Positions 44,761 through 52,705 of a stretch of 64,000 nt of DNA are shown here, one piece after another. The translations under genes were made by a program, and so were the position numbers. Each line of letters opens with the position of its first letter. The first letter of the stretch is position 1. The notes beneath the pieces were generated by a model, which ran no database searches, was not told the origin of the DNA, and saw only the letters and a list, made by a program, of their open reading frames with translations. Source of the DNA: JAAURB01 sp049647265 (lineage in GTDB: Bacteria > Cyanobacteriota > Cyanobacteriia > Cyanobacteriales > Microcoleaceae). The stretch covers positions 1 to 64,000 of the forward strand of contig JBARXJ010000064.1 of NCBI GenBank assembly GCA_049647265.1. The letters run 5' to 3'.

Positions 44761-45528
44761 ATGAGTTTAGTTTTAGATGCACCCATCGAATTGTCTCAAT
44801 CTCGCGATGGGGAGGAATTGGCTAATATTATTCGAGCCGTTTATAAGCAAGTATTGGGCAACCCTCATGTGATGGAAAGTGAGCGGTTAGTTAGTGCAGA
44901 ATCTCAATTTTGTAATGGTAATTTAACCGTGCGGGAATTTGTTCGGGCTGTTGCAAAATCTGATTTTTACCGCAGTCGCTATTTTGAATCCTGCGCCCCT
45001 TATCGCTTTGTTGAACTGAATTTTAAGCATTTATTGGGTCGTGCGCCAGAGAGTCAGGCAGAATTGTCTGAACATATTCGTCGTTGTGTGGAAGAGGGAT
45101 ATGATGCAGAAATCGACTCCTATCTCGACAGTGATGAATATCAAAATAACTTTGGTGACAATATTGTCCCTTACTATCGAGGTGCTAAAACTCAGGTAGG
45201 TAGCAAGCAACTGGCTTACAATCGGACGCTATCTTTATATCAAGGCTATGCTGGGGTAGACAGCGCTTTTAAAGCGTCTCGTTTAGTCGATCAAGTGGCG
45301 GGTGTCGCACCGAATAAAATTGTTTCACCCCGCAAAGGTGGCCGTTTGGGAGGCTATAAAGATGCCACTGAAAAGACCTTCAAAATTCTGGTCAAAGGCG
45401 CTAAGTTTGATAGTCCCCGTCGGGTGAGTAACACCGAATATATTGTCCCAGGCGATCGCATGAGTCCACAAATTCAGCGCATTCATCGCGCCGGTGGCAA
45501 AATTGTCAGCATCACAGAAGTGGGTTAA
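44761..45528 (+). CDS. cpeD: Phycoerythrin-associated rod linker CpeD
   Basis: 255 residues with the same two-domain plan as CpeC, without its N-terminal extension. Linker domain at about 15-145 (IIRAVYKQVLGNPHVMESER, REFVRAVAKSDFYRSRYF, FKHLLGRAPESQAEL) and CpcD-like C-terminus at about 198-255 (TFKILVKGAKFDSPRRVS). It connects a second phycoerythrin hexamer. The gap of 180 bases to cpeC is longer than elsewhere in the operon. Shine-Dalgarno AAGGAGA precedes ATG 44761. Confidence 0.9.
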   Translation: MSLVLDAPIELSQSRDGEELANIIRAVYKQVLGNPHVMESERLVSAESQFCNGNLTVREFVRAVAKSDFYRSRYFESCAPYRFVELNFKHLLGRAPESQAELSEHIRRCVEEGYDAEIDSYLDSDEYQNNFGDNIVPYYRGAKTQVGSKQLAYNRTLSLYQGYAGVDSAFKASRLVDQVAGVAPNKIVSPRKGGRLGGYKDATEKTFKILVKGAKFDSPRRVSNTEYIVPGDRMSPQIQRIHRAGGKIVSITEVG

Positions 45529-45664
45529 TTCTCCTGTGTAATCACTCCTTTCTAATTCGTTGGCGCGTTGTTTGTTTTAGAAACAAATAGCAAATAACCC
45601 ATGACAAATCGGTAGAGGTAAGGTCCGATCAACTTTGCCTCTGCTTGCTTTAACTTAATTTTTT

Positions 45665-46198
45665 ATGGATATTACTCAATTTGTTGAATCTTCTTTTGGT
45701 AGCTGGCGATCGCAGCGTAGCGTTCATCATTTAGCGTTTGGTCATTTTGAAGAAGTGACCTCTACCATTGATATCACACCATTAGCCGAGTCTGATGCAG
45801 CCGTGATTGATTTGTGTAAATCCCATAAAATAGACCCACAACGGGCGACTCATCCGTTTCGTATGAGTTGGGAAGGAGAGTCAGATTGGGATGAATCTGA
45901 AGTGATACAGGGAACCACTATTTTAGTCCCTATTCCCGATCCGGATAATCCTAAAGCAGGAAAATTGCTGCGAGATCAAGGCTATGCTGAAACGATTCCA
46001 GCAGTCGGTGAATATCATCTCACTCCAGAGGGAACATTTATCCTACAAACCGAATACGATCGGGCAATGGCTGAGGAAAAAATTTGGTTTATTAATCCTA
46101 ATTTTCGCCTACGAGTTTCTTTGATTAAAACCAGCGCTGGTAGTGGTGTTTTAACCGCTTCTTATTCTTCTGAAATTCGTTCTCTGTCTTCATCTTAG
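45665..46198 (+). CDS. cpeS: CpeS-type phycoerythrobilin:cysteine lyase
   Basis: 177 residues of the CpeS/CpcS family (lipocalin-like beta-barrel; DUF1001). Family marks: FVESSFGSWRSQRSVHHLAF, PFRMSWEGESDWDE, TILVPIPDPDNPKAGKLLRDQGYAE, TEYDRAMAEEKIWFINPNFRLRVS. It attaches phycoerythrobilin to the central Cys (position 80 of beta-phycoerythrin here). The order after cpeC-cpeD and before cpeT-cpeR matches the Fremyella cpeCDESTR operon except that cpeE is missing. Confidence 0.88.
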   Translation: MDITQFVESSFGSWRSQRSVHHLAFGHFEEVTSTIDITPLAESDAAVIDLCKSHKIDPQRATHPFRMSWEGESDWDESEVIQGTTILVPIPDPDNPKAGKLLRDQGYAETIPAVGEYHLTPEGTFILQTEYDRAMAEEKIWFINPNFRLRVSLIKTSAGSGVLTASYSSEIRSLSSS

Positions 46199-46224
46199 TC
46201 ATTATTCACTTTAAATTTTTCCTC

Positions 46225-46815
46225 ATGCTTGAACATCCATTAATTCTAACTTTGTCTCATTGGCTAGCGGGAGAATTTAGCAATCAAAAACAAGCGATTG
46301 AAAATCCTAAAGAATATCCTCATATTCGGGTATTTTTTAGACCTTTACCCTTTGAGTTTTTTTCAGGAATTGGCTTTTATTCTGAACAAGTGTATGACTA
46401 CGATCTTTGGAGTCCTTACCGTCAAGGAATACATCGTGTTGTTGAACAGCAAGATCAAGTTTATATTGAAAATTATAGCTTGAAAGATAGTATTCTTTAT
46501 GCCGGAGCCGGGCGAGAATTAGATATTTTAAAAACAATCACCCCAGATTGTATTGAACGGCGTTATCACTGTTCAATGGTGTTTAAACCAGAAGGAAATC
46601 TGTTTAGAGGAGGAGTAGAAGGAAAAAATTGTTTGATTGAAAAACTCGGTCATCAAACCTATTTAGTTAGTCAGGTTGAACTGACAGCCGAAACATTTTC
46701 TAGTTTAGATAAAGGACTCGATATTAACACCCAAGAACAGATTTGGGGAACTCGAACTGGCCCTTTAAAGTTTGAAAAATGTCACAGTTATGCTCACGAA
46801 GTTCCACAGAATTAA
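46225..46815 (+). CDS. cpeT: CpeT-type phycobilin lyase
   Basis: 196 residues of the CpeT/CpcT family (six- to seven-stranded calycin barrel): LILTLSHWLAGEFSNQKQA, FFSGIGFYSEQVYDYDLWSPYRQGIH, and CSMVFKPEGNLFRGG. CpeT/CpcT lyases act on the third beta-subunit cysteine (Cys165 of CpeB here). It starts 26 bases after cpeS and ends 2 bases before cpeR. Confidence 0.9.
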   Translation: MLEHPLILTLSHWLAGEFSNQKQAIENPKEYPHIRVFFRPLPFEFFSGIGFYSEQVYDYDLWSPYRQGIHRVVEQQDQVYIENYSLKDSILYAGAGRELDILKTITPDCIERRYHCSMVFKPEGNLFRGGVEGKNCLIEKLGHQTYLVSQVELTAETFSSLDKGLDINTQEQIWGTRTGPLKFEKCHSYAHEVPQN

Positions 46816-46817
46816 CA

Positions 46818-47123
46818 ATGCTTCCTCCCACTGCCCGTAAAAGAATGCAGGCTTGGATTCGCAGACGACAGTTAATTTGTTCTGGGAATTTCTTCATTTT
46901 TGAAACATTAGATTATACTGCCATTGAACGATTTGAAGAATGTGTTAAAAGTTTAGGCGGAACATTAATTTCTGTGCAACCCGTCCGGCTCGTTTGGATA
47001 GGAAATCACCGACAGGTCGTACTCCATCAAGCGAAAGCGAGTTTGCACACTCCCCATCATGACTTAAAACAATATTGGTTTAAATATGGCTGTCTTCATA
47101 CTAAATTCAATGATTCTCTTTAA
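46818..47123 (+). CDS. cpeR: Phycoerythrin operon activator CpeR
   Basis: 101 residues. The N-terminus MLPPTARKRMQAWIRRRQLICSG and the core FFIFETLDYTAIERFEECVKSLGGTL are characteristic of CpeR, which is required for cpeBA and pebAB expression in Fremyella. It is a small basic protein without a classical helix-turn-helix. It lies 2 bases after cpeT, so translation is likely coupled. The start is ATG 46818; an open frame from 46779 would overlap cpeT. Confidence 0.9.
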   Translation: MLPPTARKRMQAWIRRRQLICSGNFFIFETLDYTAIERFEECVKSLGGTLISVQPVRLVWIGNHRQVVLHQAKASLHTPHHDLKQYWFKYGCLHTKFNDSL

Positions 47124-47171
47124 CCTAAATCTCAATAACAATGCTCAACTTTAAGCTATAATTAAATTGAA

Positions 47172-47762
47172 TTAAGCGGTTGTCATCCGTTGTTGATTCT
47201 GTTGGATTAACTGATCAATAAAGTTGGGGGAAACACAACGCCGTTCTGAACAATAAGTCATTAAATTAACGCCGTTCATCATCTTAACCGTACTGACTCT
47301 AACTCTAAAATTATCTGTCACAAACCAACAGCGTTCCTGACCTTGATTGCGGTCGTATTCTGTTTTAATCGTTAATACACCATCGTCGGCAAAATCATAA
47401 GTACTGACCACTGGAATCCCTTCCACATAGCCCCGATTTCGGATAAAATTTCCCCGTCGTGGGTTTTGTTCATCAGGAATATCGACTAAAATAGCCGCAT
47501 AATTGGGGTTAGGTTCTTTCTCTTCTAAATTATCCTGCCAACCAAAACTAGCACCGCCTTTGGCTAAGTTAGAATCCACCCCTTGTGCAAGACATACTTC
47601 GAGCACTCTGGGATCATCAGGTTCTAAAACTTTAATAATTAAGTTAGAATCACCCGATTCATCTCCTAATGAATCAAACCGATGAACAGTACGCTGAGAA
47701 AACCAAATCCCCTCACTGTGGCGAAAGAAATCCATCATGGTCATGGGTGTTGTCTGTATCAT
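47172..47762 (-). CDS. Second CpeS/CpcS-family phycobilin lyase
   Basis: A CpcS/CpeS-type lyase of about 190 residues: MMDFFRHSEGIWFSQRTVHRFDS, LEVCLAQGVDSN, AILVDIPDEQNPRRGNFIRNRGYVEG, TEYDRNQGQERCWFVTDNFRVRVS. It is clearly a paralogue of the operon's CpeS but from another branch, perhaps CpeU- or CpcS-like, so it may serve another subunit such as allophycocyanin. The start is uncertain: ATGs at 47762, 47744, 47738 and 47735 and a GTG at 47789 (which would leave 13 bases to the divergent gene) are all possible. It is convergent with cpeR. Confidence 0.82.
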   Translation of the reverse strand: MIQTTPMTMMDFFRHSEGIWFSQRTVHRFDSLGDESGDSNLIIKVLEPDDPRVLEVCLAQGVDSNLAKGGASFGWQDNLEEKEPNPNYAAILVDIPDEQNPRRGNFIRNRGYVEGIPVVSTYDFADDGVLTIKTEYDRNQGQERCWFVTDNFRVRVSTVKMMNGVNLMTYCSERRCVSPNFIDQLIQQNQQRMTTA

Positions 47763-47802
47763 TTTTAAATTTATTGAATGTTTATTCACTCTTAATTATC
47801 TC

Positions 47803-48624
47803 ATGAATTTTACCGCACGTCTTTCCTTTACTGCCTATTCTGCTGATGAGATTAAAGCAATTCTCAATCAGGGAAAAAGTTTAGCAAGTCTCAATTTACA
47901 AAGGGTTAATTTAAGCCAGATGGCGTTAAGGGATGTTGATTTAACGGGGACTGTTTTAATTGGTGCTAACTTAAGCCAAACCAACCTAGAGGGGGCTAAC
48001 TTACAAAACGCTGACCTTCGAGGCGCAAATTTACAGGGGGCTAACTTACAAAATGCTAACTTACAGGGAAGTTGTTTAAATCGCGCTCAATTACAAGGGT
48101 GTAATTTGAATCACGCTCAATTAGAAGGGGCTATTCTACAGCTTGCCCTTTATGACAGTCAAACCATTTGGACAGAAGGATATAACTACCGCAATTCTGG
48201 AGCAGTTGGCCCCAAAGCCAATCTAGGCGGAGTGTTTCTCAATACCGCAAACCTCAGAGGGGCTGACTTACAAGGTGCAAACTTACGGGGGGCTTATTTA
48301 AGTGGTGCGGACTTAACGGCAGCTAATTTAGCAGATGCAGCCCTGAGTGGAGCAACCTTACAAGGAGCGTTTCTCACGGGGGCCTATCTCCGTAATGCCC
48401 GACTCATTGGGGTAGAGTTACAAGGTGCTGATTTACGGGGGGCTGATGTCACGGGGGTCAGTTGGGAGCAGTTACAGAGTATTGCTGGGGCTGATTTTAC
48501 CAATGTTCAAGGACTGAGTGAAGCCGACCGGGCTTATTTATGTAGTCGTCCGGCTCAAGAGTTAGGCACTTGGAATTCCTTTACTCGCTCGAATACAGCC
48601 ATGAGTTTGGGATGTTCTCTGTAA
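47803..48624 (+). CDS. Pentapeptide-repeat protein in the phycoerythrin cluster
   Basis: 273 residues (ATG 47803, MNFTARLSFTAYSADEIK). Two blocks of A(D/N)LXX repeats, at about 35-115 and 145-235, are split by a 30-residue insert (LYDSQTIWTEGYNYRNSGA). These should form a right-handed quadrilateral beta-helix. No signal peptide. The N-terminal 25 residues (ADEIKAILNQGKSLASLNL) are common in cyanobacterial pentapeptide proteins. Divergent from the second S-type lyase and inside the pigment cluster, but function unknown. Its 3' end is copied in the tandem repeat that follows. Confidence 0.85.
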   Translation: MNFTARLSFTAYSADEIKAILNQGKSLASLNLQRVNLSQMALRDVDLTGTVLIGANLSQTNLEGANLQNADLRGANLQGANLQNANLQGSCLNRAQLQGCNLNHAQLEGAILQLALYDSQTIWTEGYNYRNSGAVGPKANLGGVFLNTANLRGADLQGANLRGAYLSGADLTAANLADAALSGATLQGAFLTGAYLRNARLIGVELQGADLRGADVTGVSWEQLQSIAGADFTNVQGLSEADRAYLCSRPAQELGTWNSFTRSNTAMSLGCSL

Positions 48625-49000
48625 CTGTAGGGTGCGTCCCACAGACGCACCTAAAAACCCTTGAGATCAGAAATTAAATGCTCAAAATAGGGAGTTAATT
48701 CGGGTTGTTCTTCTGGATAAAATAGTTCTCTGTAACTGTAGGGTGCGTCCCACAGACGCACCTAAAAACCCTTGAGATGAGAAATTAAATGCTCAAAATA
48801 GGGAGTTAATTCTGATTTTTCTTCTGGATAAAATTGCTGCAAACTATAGGTTTTTAAGTAATATAAAGGTGCGTCAACGACGCACCCTACAATCTACCCT
48901 CGCTAAAAACCCTTGAGATGAGAAATTAAATGCTCAAAATAGGGAGTTAATTCTGATTTTTCTTCTGGATAAAATTGCTGCAAACTATAGGTTTTTAAGT
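48614..49000. repeat. Triplicated gene 3' ends with palindromes (48614-49000)
   Basis: A 111-base unit starting GTTCTCTGTAACTG occurs at 48614 and 48725; it joins the end of the pentapeptide gene to the last codons of the phycobiliprotein-like gene. The segment starting TAAAAACCC is found at 48652, 48763 and 48904, the last being the true gene end. Copies 2 and 3 match over about 96 bases. Palindromes GGTGCGTC/GACGCACC lie at about 48631-48651 and 48742-48762, and GGTGCGTC/GACGCACC in opposite context at about 48868-48886. Confidence 0.85.
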
Positions 49001-49478
49001 TCTCTAAACCACAAATCATGGCATCTAGAGGAACCTGTAATTCTTCATAGAGTAGCCGCATATTTTCTAAACCTTGTGGGCTGGTAAATTCTAGCTGCTT
49101 TCCTGTAATTCCGTAGGTAATACAGCGTAAAAAATGCCAGAAATCCCGCCAGCAAGCGTCTGCACGTTCCGCTGGATAAAGACCACCCCCAGGTTTAGTA
49201 ATTTGAGGATAAGTGGTTAGAACTTGTTCTCTGGCTTGATCGACCAGTGAATTTGCCTGATCTCGTAATAGTTTTGCCCGTTCAGTTGCTAATTTTTGAT
49301 TAGGGGTTAAAGCCTGAATTTGGGCTAAATCTTCATCGGTTAAATAGCGACCTTCATCATCAGCTTGCTGAAAAATTTGTAGCACTTCATCACTGTACAA
49401 ATCCTGCCAACGGGCAAAACTAACAATTCTAGCTTTAGGGATTAATTGTTTTGCTCTTTCGCTTAATTGACTACTCAT
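48903..49478 (-). CDS. Phycobiliprotein-like protein in the pebAB operon
   Basis: 191 residues with a phycobilisome (globin-like) fold. The chromophore region ADACWRDFWHFLRCITYGI keeps the Cys (residue 109) equivalent to Cys84 and the Arg-Asp pair, and PGGGLYPAER matches the PGGN loop of allophycocyanin, with Asn replaced by Gly. The N-terminus is about 25 residues longer than normal subunits. It ends with a divergent helix (LISHLKGF). It starts 20 bases after pebB. Some pebAB operons have a third gene called pebC; I cannot confirm that this is it. It may be a bilin-carrying escort or an assembly factor. Confidence 0.78.
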   Translation of the reverse strand: MSSQLSERAKQLIPKARIVSFARWQDLYSDEVLQIFQQADDEGRYLTDEDLAQIQALTPNQKLATERAKLLRDQANSLVDQAREQVLTTYPQITKPGGGLYPAERADACWRDFWHFLRCITYGITGKQLEFTSPQGLENMRLLYEELQVPLDAMICGLENLKTYSLQQFYPEEKSELTPYFEHLISHLKGF

Positions 49479-49498
49479 CTTTTACTTTGAAAAATCAG

Positions 49499-50239
49499 TT
49501 AATGATAGGTTAAATGTCGTTCTAAATCAAAGAGAAATCCATGAATATATTCTTCTGTCCATTCTGGCCCATAGAAACGGGTAAACATTCCCCGTGCTGG
49601 ATCTTTTTCTGCGCGATATGTAATGTAGCGCCGTTGAGCTTGGAGAATCTCTTCTCGTCTTTTATTATCCGTTATCGGTTGAGCTAAATCAACAAAATTT
49701 AAATAGGCTTGCAGATAGTCTTTAAAGGCGGCAAAAACTCGTGTCATCACCACTTCTGTTTCTTGAAGACGAGTCCACAAAAAGATTGGAGAAAAGAAAG
49801 GTTTTGCTTCTTCTGGAAAGTCGCCCCCCCAGGGTAAATGCTGTTGATGGGTTTTAAATAAGGGTAACAGTGGCTCGCTATATTGCTGTTGATAAGCAGC
49901 ATCATGAAACAGCGGTTGCATATCTAGCGCGATTAAATGTCCCCCCGGTAATGTGACTAAATCTGCCCCAAAAAAGGGTAAATCATAGTTTAACTGGGGA
50001 AAAATCACGAAGTTAAGCACTTGTAAGCTATCGCCCCCCTGAACATGAGCCGCTCGAATTTGCCTGAGTTTGGGAGATTGATAGCCATAGCTCGTCGTCA
50101 CTACCGTCTCTTGGCGTTTTCCCTTGCCTGTAATGGCTTGTTTGCTCTCAAACCCTTCCGGAATGGGATAAGGCTGTAAGCTTAAGCGCTCTTGCATGAC
50201 TGTGAGAGCGTAGTCTAAGAAGGGTTGGTAAAGGGTCAT
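49499..50239 (-). CDS. pebB: Phycoerythrobilin:ferredoxin oxidoreductase
   Basis: 246 residues of the ferredoxin-dependent bilin reductase family (HY2 family): FVIFPQLNYDLPFFGADLVTLPGGHLIALDMQPLFHD, and the C-terminal YRAEKDPARGMFTRFYGPEWTEEYIHGFLFD. PebB converts 15,16-dihydrobiliverdin to 3Z-phycoerythrobilin. I assign B to this copy because it is the second gene of the pair and has the longer, PcyA/PebB-like C-terminus; the A/B assignment is less certain than the family. It starts 20 bases after pebA. Confidence 0.88.
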   Translation of the reverse strand: MTLYQPFLDYALTVMQERLSLQPYPIPEGFESKQAITGKGKRQETVVTTSYGYQSPKLRQIRAAHVQGGDSLQVLNFVIFPQLNYDLPFFGADLVTLPGGHLIALDMQPLFHDAAYQQQYSEPLLPLFKTHQQHLPWGGDFPEEAKPFFSPIFLWTRLQETEVVMTRVFAAFKDYLQAYLNFVDLAQPITDNKRREEILQAQRRYITYRAEKDPARGMFTRFYGPEWTEEYIHGFLFDLERHLTYH

Positions 50240-50259
50240 AACTGCGCTTGAAGTTTAGC

Positions 50260-50994
50260 TTACTGTGTTTTTGTTGCTGTCGCCACTGGAACCGCATCTT
50301 CAAATAAAAAGTTATACAGAAAGTTTTCTGACCATTCATGACCAAAATAGCTACTAAATAGTCCAGATGCCGGATCTCGTTCTGCGCTATATTGATCGTA
50401 ATCTTTCTGAGCCTGGGCAATTCGCTCAATGGCAGCAGGATCGGTTTGGGGCTGAGCCTTTTCTAACAGTTGCCAATAGAGTTGAATATATTCTTGATAG
50501 GCTGGAAAGAGGCGATTTACTACGGTTTGAGGATCAGTTTTCGCAAATAACAGATAGGGAGAAAAATACTGATTGGCATCATAAAATTTCATTTCTAAAC
50601 CTTGCGCCAGTTCGTTATATTTTTCCCGCACCGGTGCCATGGGTTGAATATATTTCTCTAAATAATCATCATCGCGAAATAGAGGTTGAAAATCTAGAAC
50701 TACTAATATTTTCTTCTGACCAAAAGCGAGAAAATCAATCCCCAGTAACGGTAAGTCATATTCATAGCTTGGATAAATCACGCTATTGAAAATTTGAGCC
50801 GTTTCCCCTGCATTGATGTAGGTGTAGCGGATTTTTCGCAATTGCGGAGATTGATAACACCAGCTTTCTATCATGGCGGGGTTTTTGCCCCGAGAGCTAA
50901 TTTTAAATTCTAACTCAGCAGGAACGGCTCGGCTGCTAAGAGCAAAGCGGCTAAACAGTTCTTGTTCGAGGTATTGCAGAAATGGCTGAAACAT
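50260..50994 (-). CDS. pebA: 15,16-dihydrobiliverdin:ferredoxin oxidoreductase
   Basis: 244 residues, the first bilin reductase gene: MFQPFLQYLEQELFSRF, SVIYPSYEYDLPLLGIDFL, LVVLDFQPLFRDDDYLEKYI, SAERDPASGLFSSYFGHEWSENFLYNFLFED. PebA reduces the C15 bridge of biliverdin and passes the product to PebB. pebA, pebB and the phycobiliprotein-like gene form one transcript, divergent from cpeBA. Confidence 0.88.
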   Translation of the reverse strand: MFQPFLQYLEQELFSRFALSSRAVPAELEFKISSRGKNPAMIESWCYQSPQLRKIRYTYINAGETAQIFNSVIYPSYEYDLPLLGIDFLAFGQKKILVVLDFQPLFRDDDYLEKYIQPMAPVREKYNELAQGLEMKFYDANQYFSPYLLFAKTDPQTVVNRLFPAYQEYIQLYWQLLEKAQPQTDPAAIERIAQAQKDYDQYSAERDPASGLFSSYFGHEWSENFLYNFLFEDAVPVATATKTQ

Positions 50995-51426
50995 AGCGTG
51001 ACGAAAACAGACCTATTACCTAATCTGAAAATAAGGAATAAACTGAGATTTTGTCTCATTTATCCCCAAGAAAGTTACAATTTGTAATGTTTAAGAGGGA
51101 ATGGGGAATAGGGGATAGCCCAGTCGGCCAGTCGGTAATCGGTGGGTCATTGCTGTGTGGACAGGGAACAAATGGCTATGGACTAACAACGAAGTACCCA
51201 ATTAAAGTAACGTTTTATAACTATAGGATTGACAAATAGTCGTAGGCTTGAACATCCACCCAAATAGATATTTTTCAGTTAACAATATTACAAAATGTAA
51301 CTTTCTTTTTCAGAAATGAGACGAGAGTTACCCTTTGCTCGTATGTTGGTAAACCAGTTAGTTACATCACACAGAGTGAAGTAATAAATTCAATTAACTT
51401 TTGCTCAATAGTATAAGGAGAAAAAG
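50995..51426. promoter_or_regulatory. Divergent promoter region pebA / cpeBA
   Basis: These 432 bases should hold the pebA promoter (left) and the cpeBA promoter and leader (right). A good Shine-Dalgarno AAGGAG is at about 51415. The middle (51100-51200) is relatively GC-rich and may be foreign or repeat-derived. CpeR control of both genes is expected from Fremyella; the binding site is not known to me. Confidence 0.5.
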
Positions 51427-51981
51427 ATGCTAGATAAGTTTTCAAGAGCTGTGGTTTCAGCCGATAACAGCACTTCCCCCGTGGGCGATATCGATGCCCT
51501 CAAAGAATTTATCAAAAACGGTAACCGTCGTTTAGATGCAGTTAATGCCCTGGCAAGTAACGCGAGCTGCATGGTTTCTGATGCGGTTGCGGGAATGATC
51601 TGCGAAAACCAAAGTTTAATCCAAGCTGGTGGTAACTGCTACCCCAACCGTCGGATGGCTGCTTGCTTACGGGATGCTGAAATCATCTTACGTTATGTCA
51701 CCTATGCATTACTCGCGGGTGATGCTTCTGTTCTCGATGATCGCTGCTTAAATGGTTTAAAAGAAACTTATGCTGCTTTAGGCGTTCCCGCAAATTCAAC
51801 TGTGCGTGCCGTTGAAATCATGAAAGCTCAAGCCGCTGCTCACATTAAAGATACCCCGAGCGAAAAATTTGCAGGTAACAAACTGCGGATTATGGGCGCT
51901 CCTGTTGTTGAAGATCGTTGCGCTAGCTTAGTTTCTGAATCTTCTAGCTACTTTGATCGTGTTATTGCTGCACTCAGCTAG
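51427..51981 (+). CDS. cpeB: C-phycoerythrin beta subunit
   Basis: 184 residues, the exact family length. Chromophore cysteines are at 48 and 59 (NASCMV, MICEN; one doubly linked bilin), 80 (AACLRDAE) and 165 (EDRCASL). Asn70 (GGNCYPN) is the residue methylated by CpcM in beta subunits. With CpeA it forms the (alpha beta)6 rods that absorb green light. First gene of cpeBA; 75 bases to cpeA. Confidence 0.97.
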   Translation: MLDKFSRAVVSADNSTSPVGDIDALKEFIKNGNRRLDAVNALASNASCMVSDAVAGMICENQSLIQAGGNCYPNRRMAACLRDAEIILRYVTYALLAGDASVLDDRCLNGLKETYAALGVPANSTVRAVEIMKAQAAAHIKDTPSEKFAGNKLRIMGAPVVEDRCASLVSESSSYFDRVIAALS

Positions 51982-52056
51982 TCTTTAAGCAAAGAAGTTC
52001 TAATCTTGCTGAACTTAAATCCAATTAACAATCAATCATTTGGGAGATAACAAATA

Positions 52057-52551
52057 ATGAAATCTGTTGTAACAACTGCAATTGCTTCTGCTGATGCAGC
52101 AGGGCGTTTTCCGACCGCTTCTGATTTAGAATCTGTACAAGGTTCCATTCAGCGTGCTGCTGCGCGTTTAGAAGCGGCTGAAAAGTTAGGTAATAACCTC
52201 GACCAAGTCGCTGGCGAAGCGTATGATGCTTGCATTAAGCGTTATTCCTACCTCAACAACGAAGGTGAAGCCAACTCTACCGATACTTTCAAAGCAAAAT
52301 GTGCTCGTGACATCAAGCACTATATGCGTCTGATCCAATACAGCTTGGTAGTGGGTGGTACTGGCCCATTAGATGAGTGGGGAATTGCTGGACAACGTGA
52401 AGTTTATCGTGCATTAAACTTACCCACTGCACCTTACGTTGAAGCGTTTCGCTTTGCTCGTAACCGGGGTTGCGCTCCTCGCGATATGTCTCAGCAAGCA
52501 TTAACTGAGTACAACGCGATGTTGGATTATGTGATCAATTCTCTGTCCTAG
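52057..52551 (+). CDS. cpeA: C-phycoerythrin alpha subunit
   Basis: 164 residues. Chromophore cysteines at exactly 82 (AKCARDIKHY) and 139 (NRGCAPRDM), so the alpha-beta monomer carries five phycoerythrobilins. GTGPLDEWGIAG and the C-terminus LDYVINSLS are typical. cpeY begins 155 bases downstream on the same strand. Strong Shine-Dalgarno GGGAGA. Confidence 0.97.
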   Translation: MKSVVTTAIASADAAGRFPTASDLESVQGSIQRAAARLEAAEKLGNNLDQVAGEAYDACIKRYSYLNNEGEANSTDTFKAKCARDIKHYMRLIQYSLVVGGTGPLDEWGIAGQREVYRALNLPTAPYVEAFRFARNRGCAPRDMSQQALTEYNAMLDYVINSLS

Positions 52552-52705
52552 TCTTTTTGACAGGTTAGTGAGCTGATATGCAGGGTAATATTTAATTCCC
52601 TGTTGCAAGTCTGGGAATGCTTGGTACATTGCAATATCTAATTTTAGGTATCGTAATGGCGAGGAATTCCTAGGCTTGCCGTTATGTTTATCGACTGCGA
52701 TAGGA

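Noticed and set aside
51051..51239. Open frame of 62 codons upstream of cpeB
   Set aside because: Low-complexity composition, no ribosome-binding site, and lies in the divergent promoter region.
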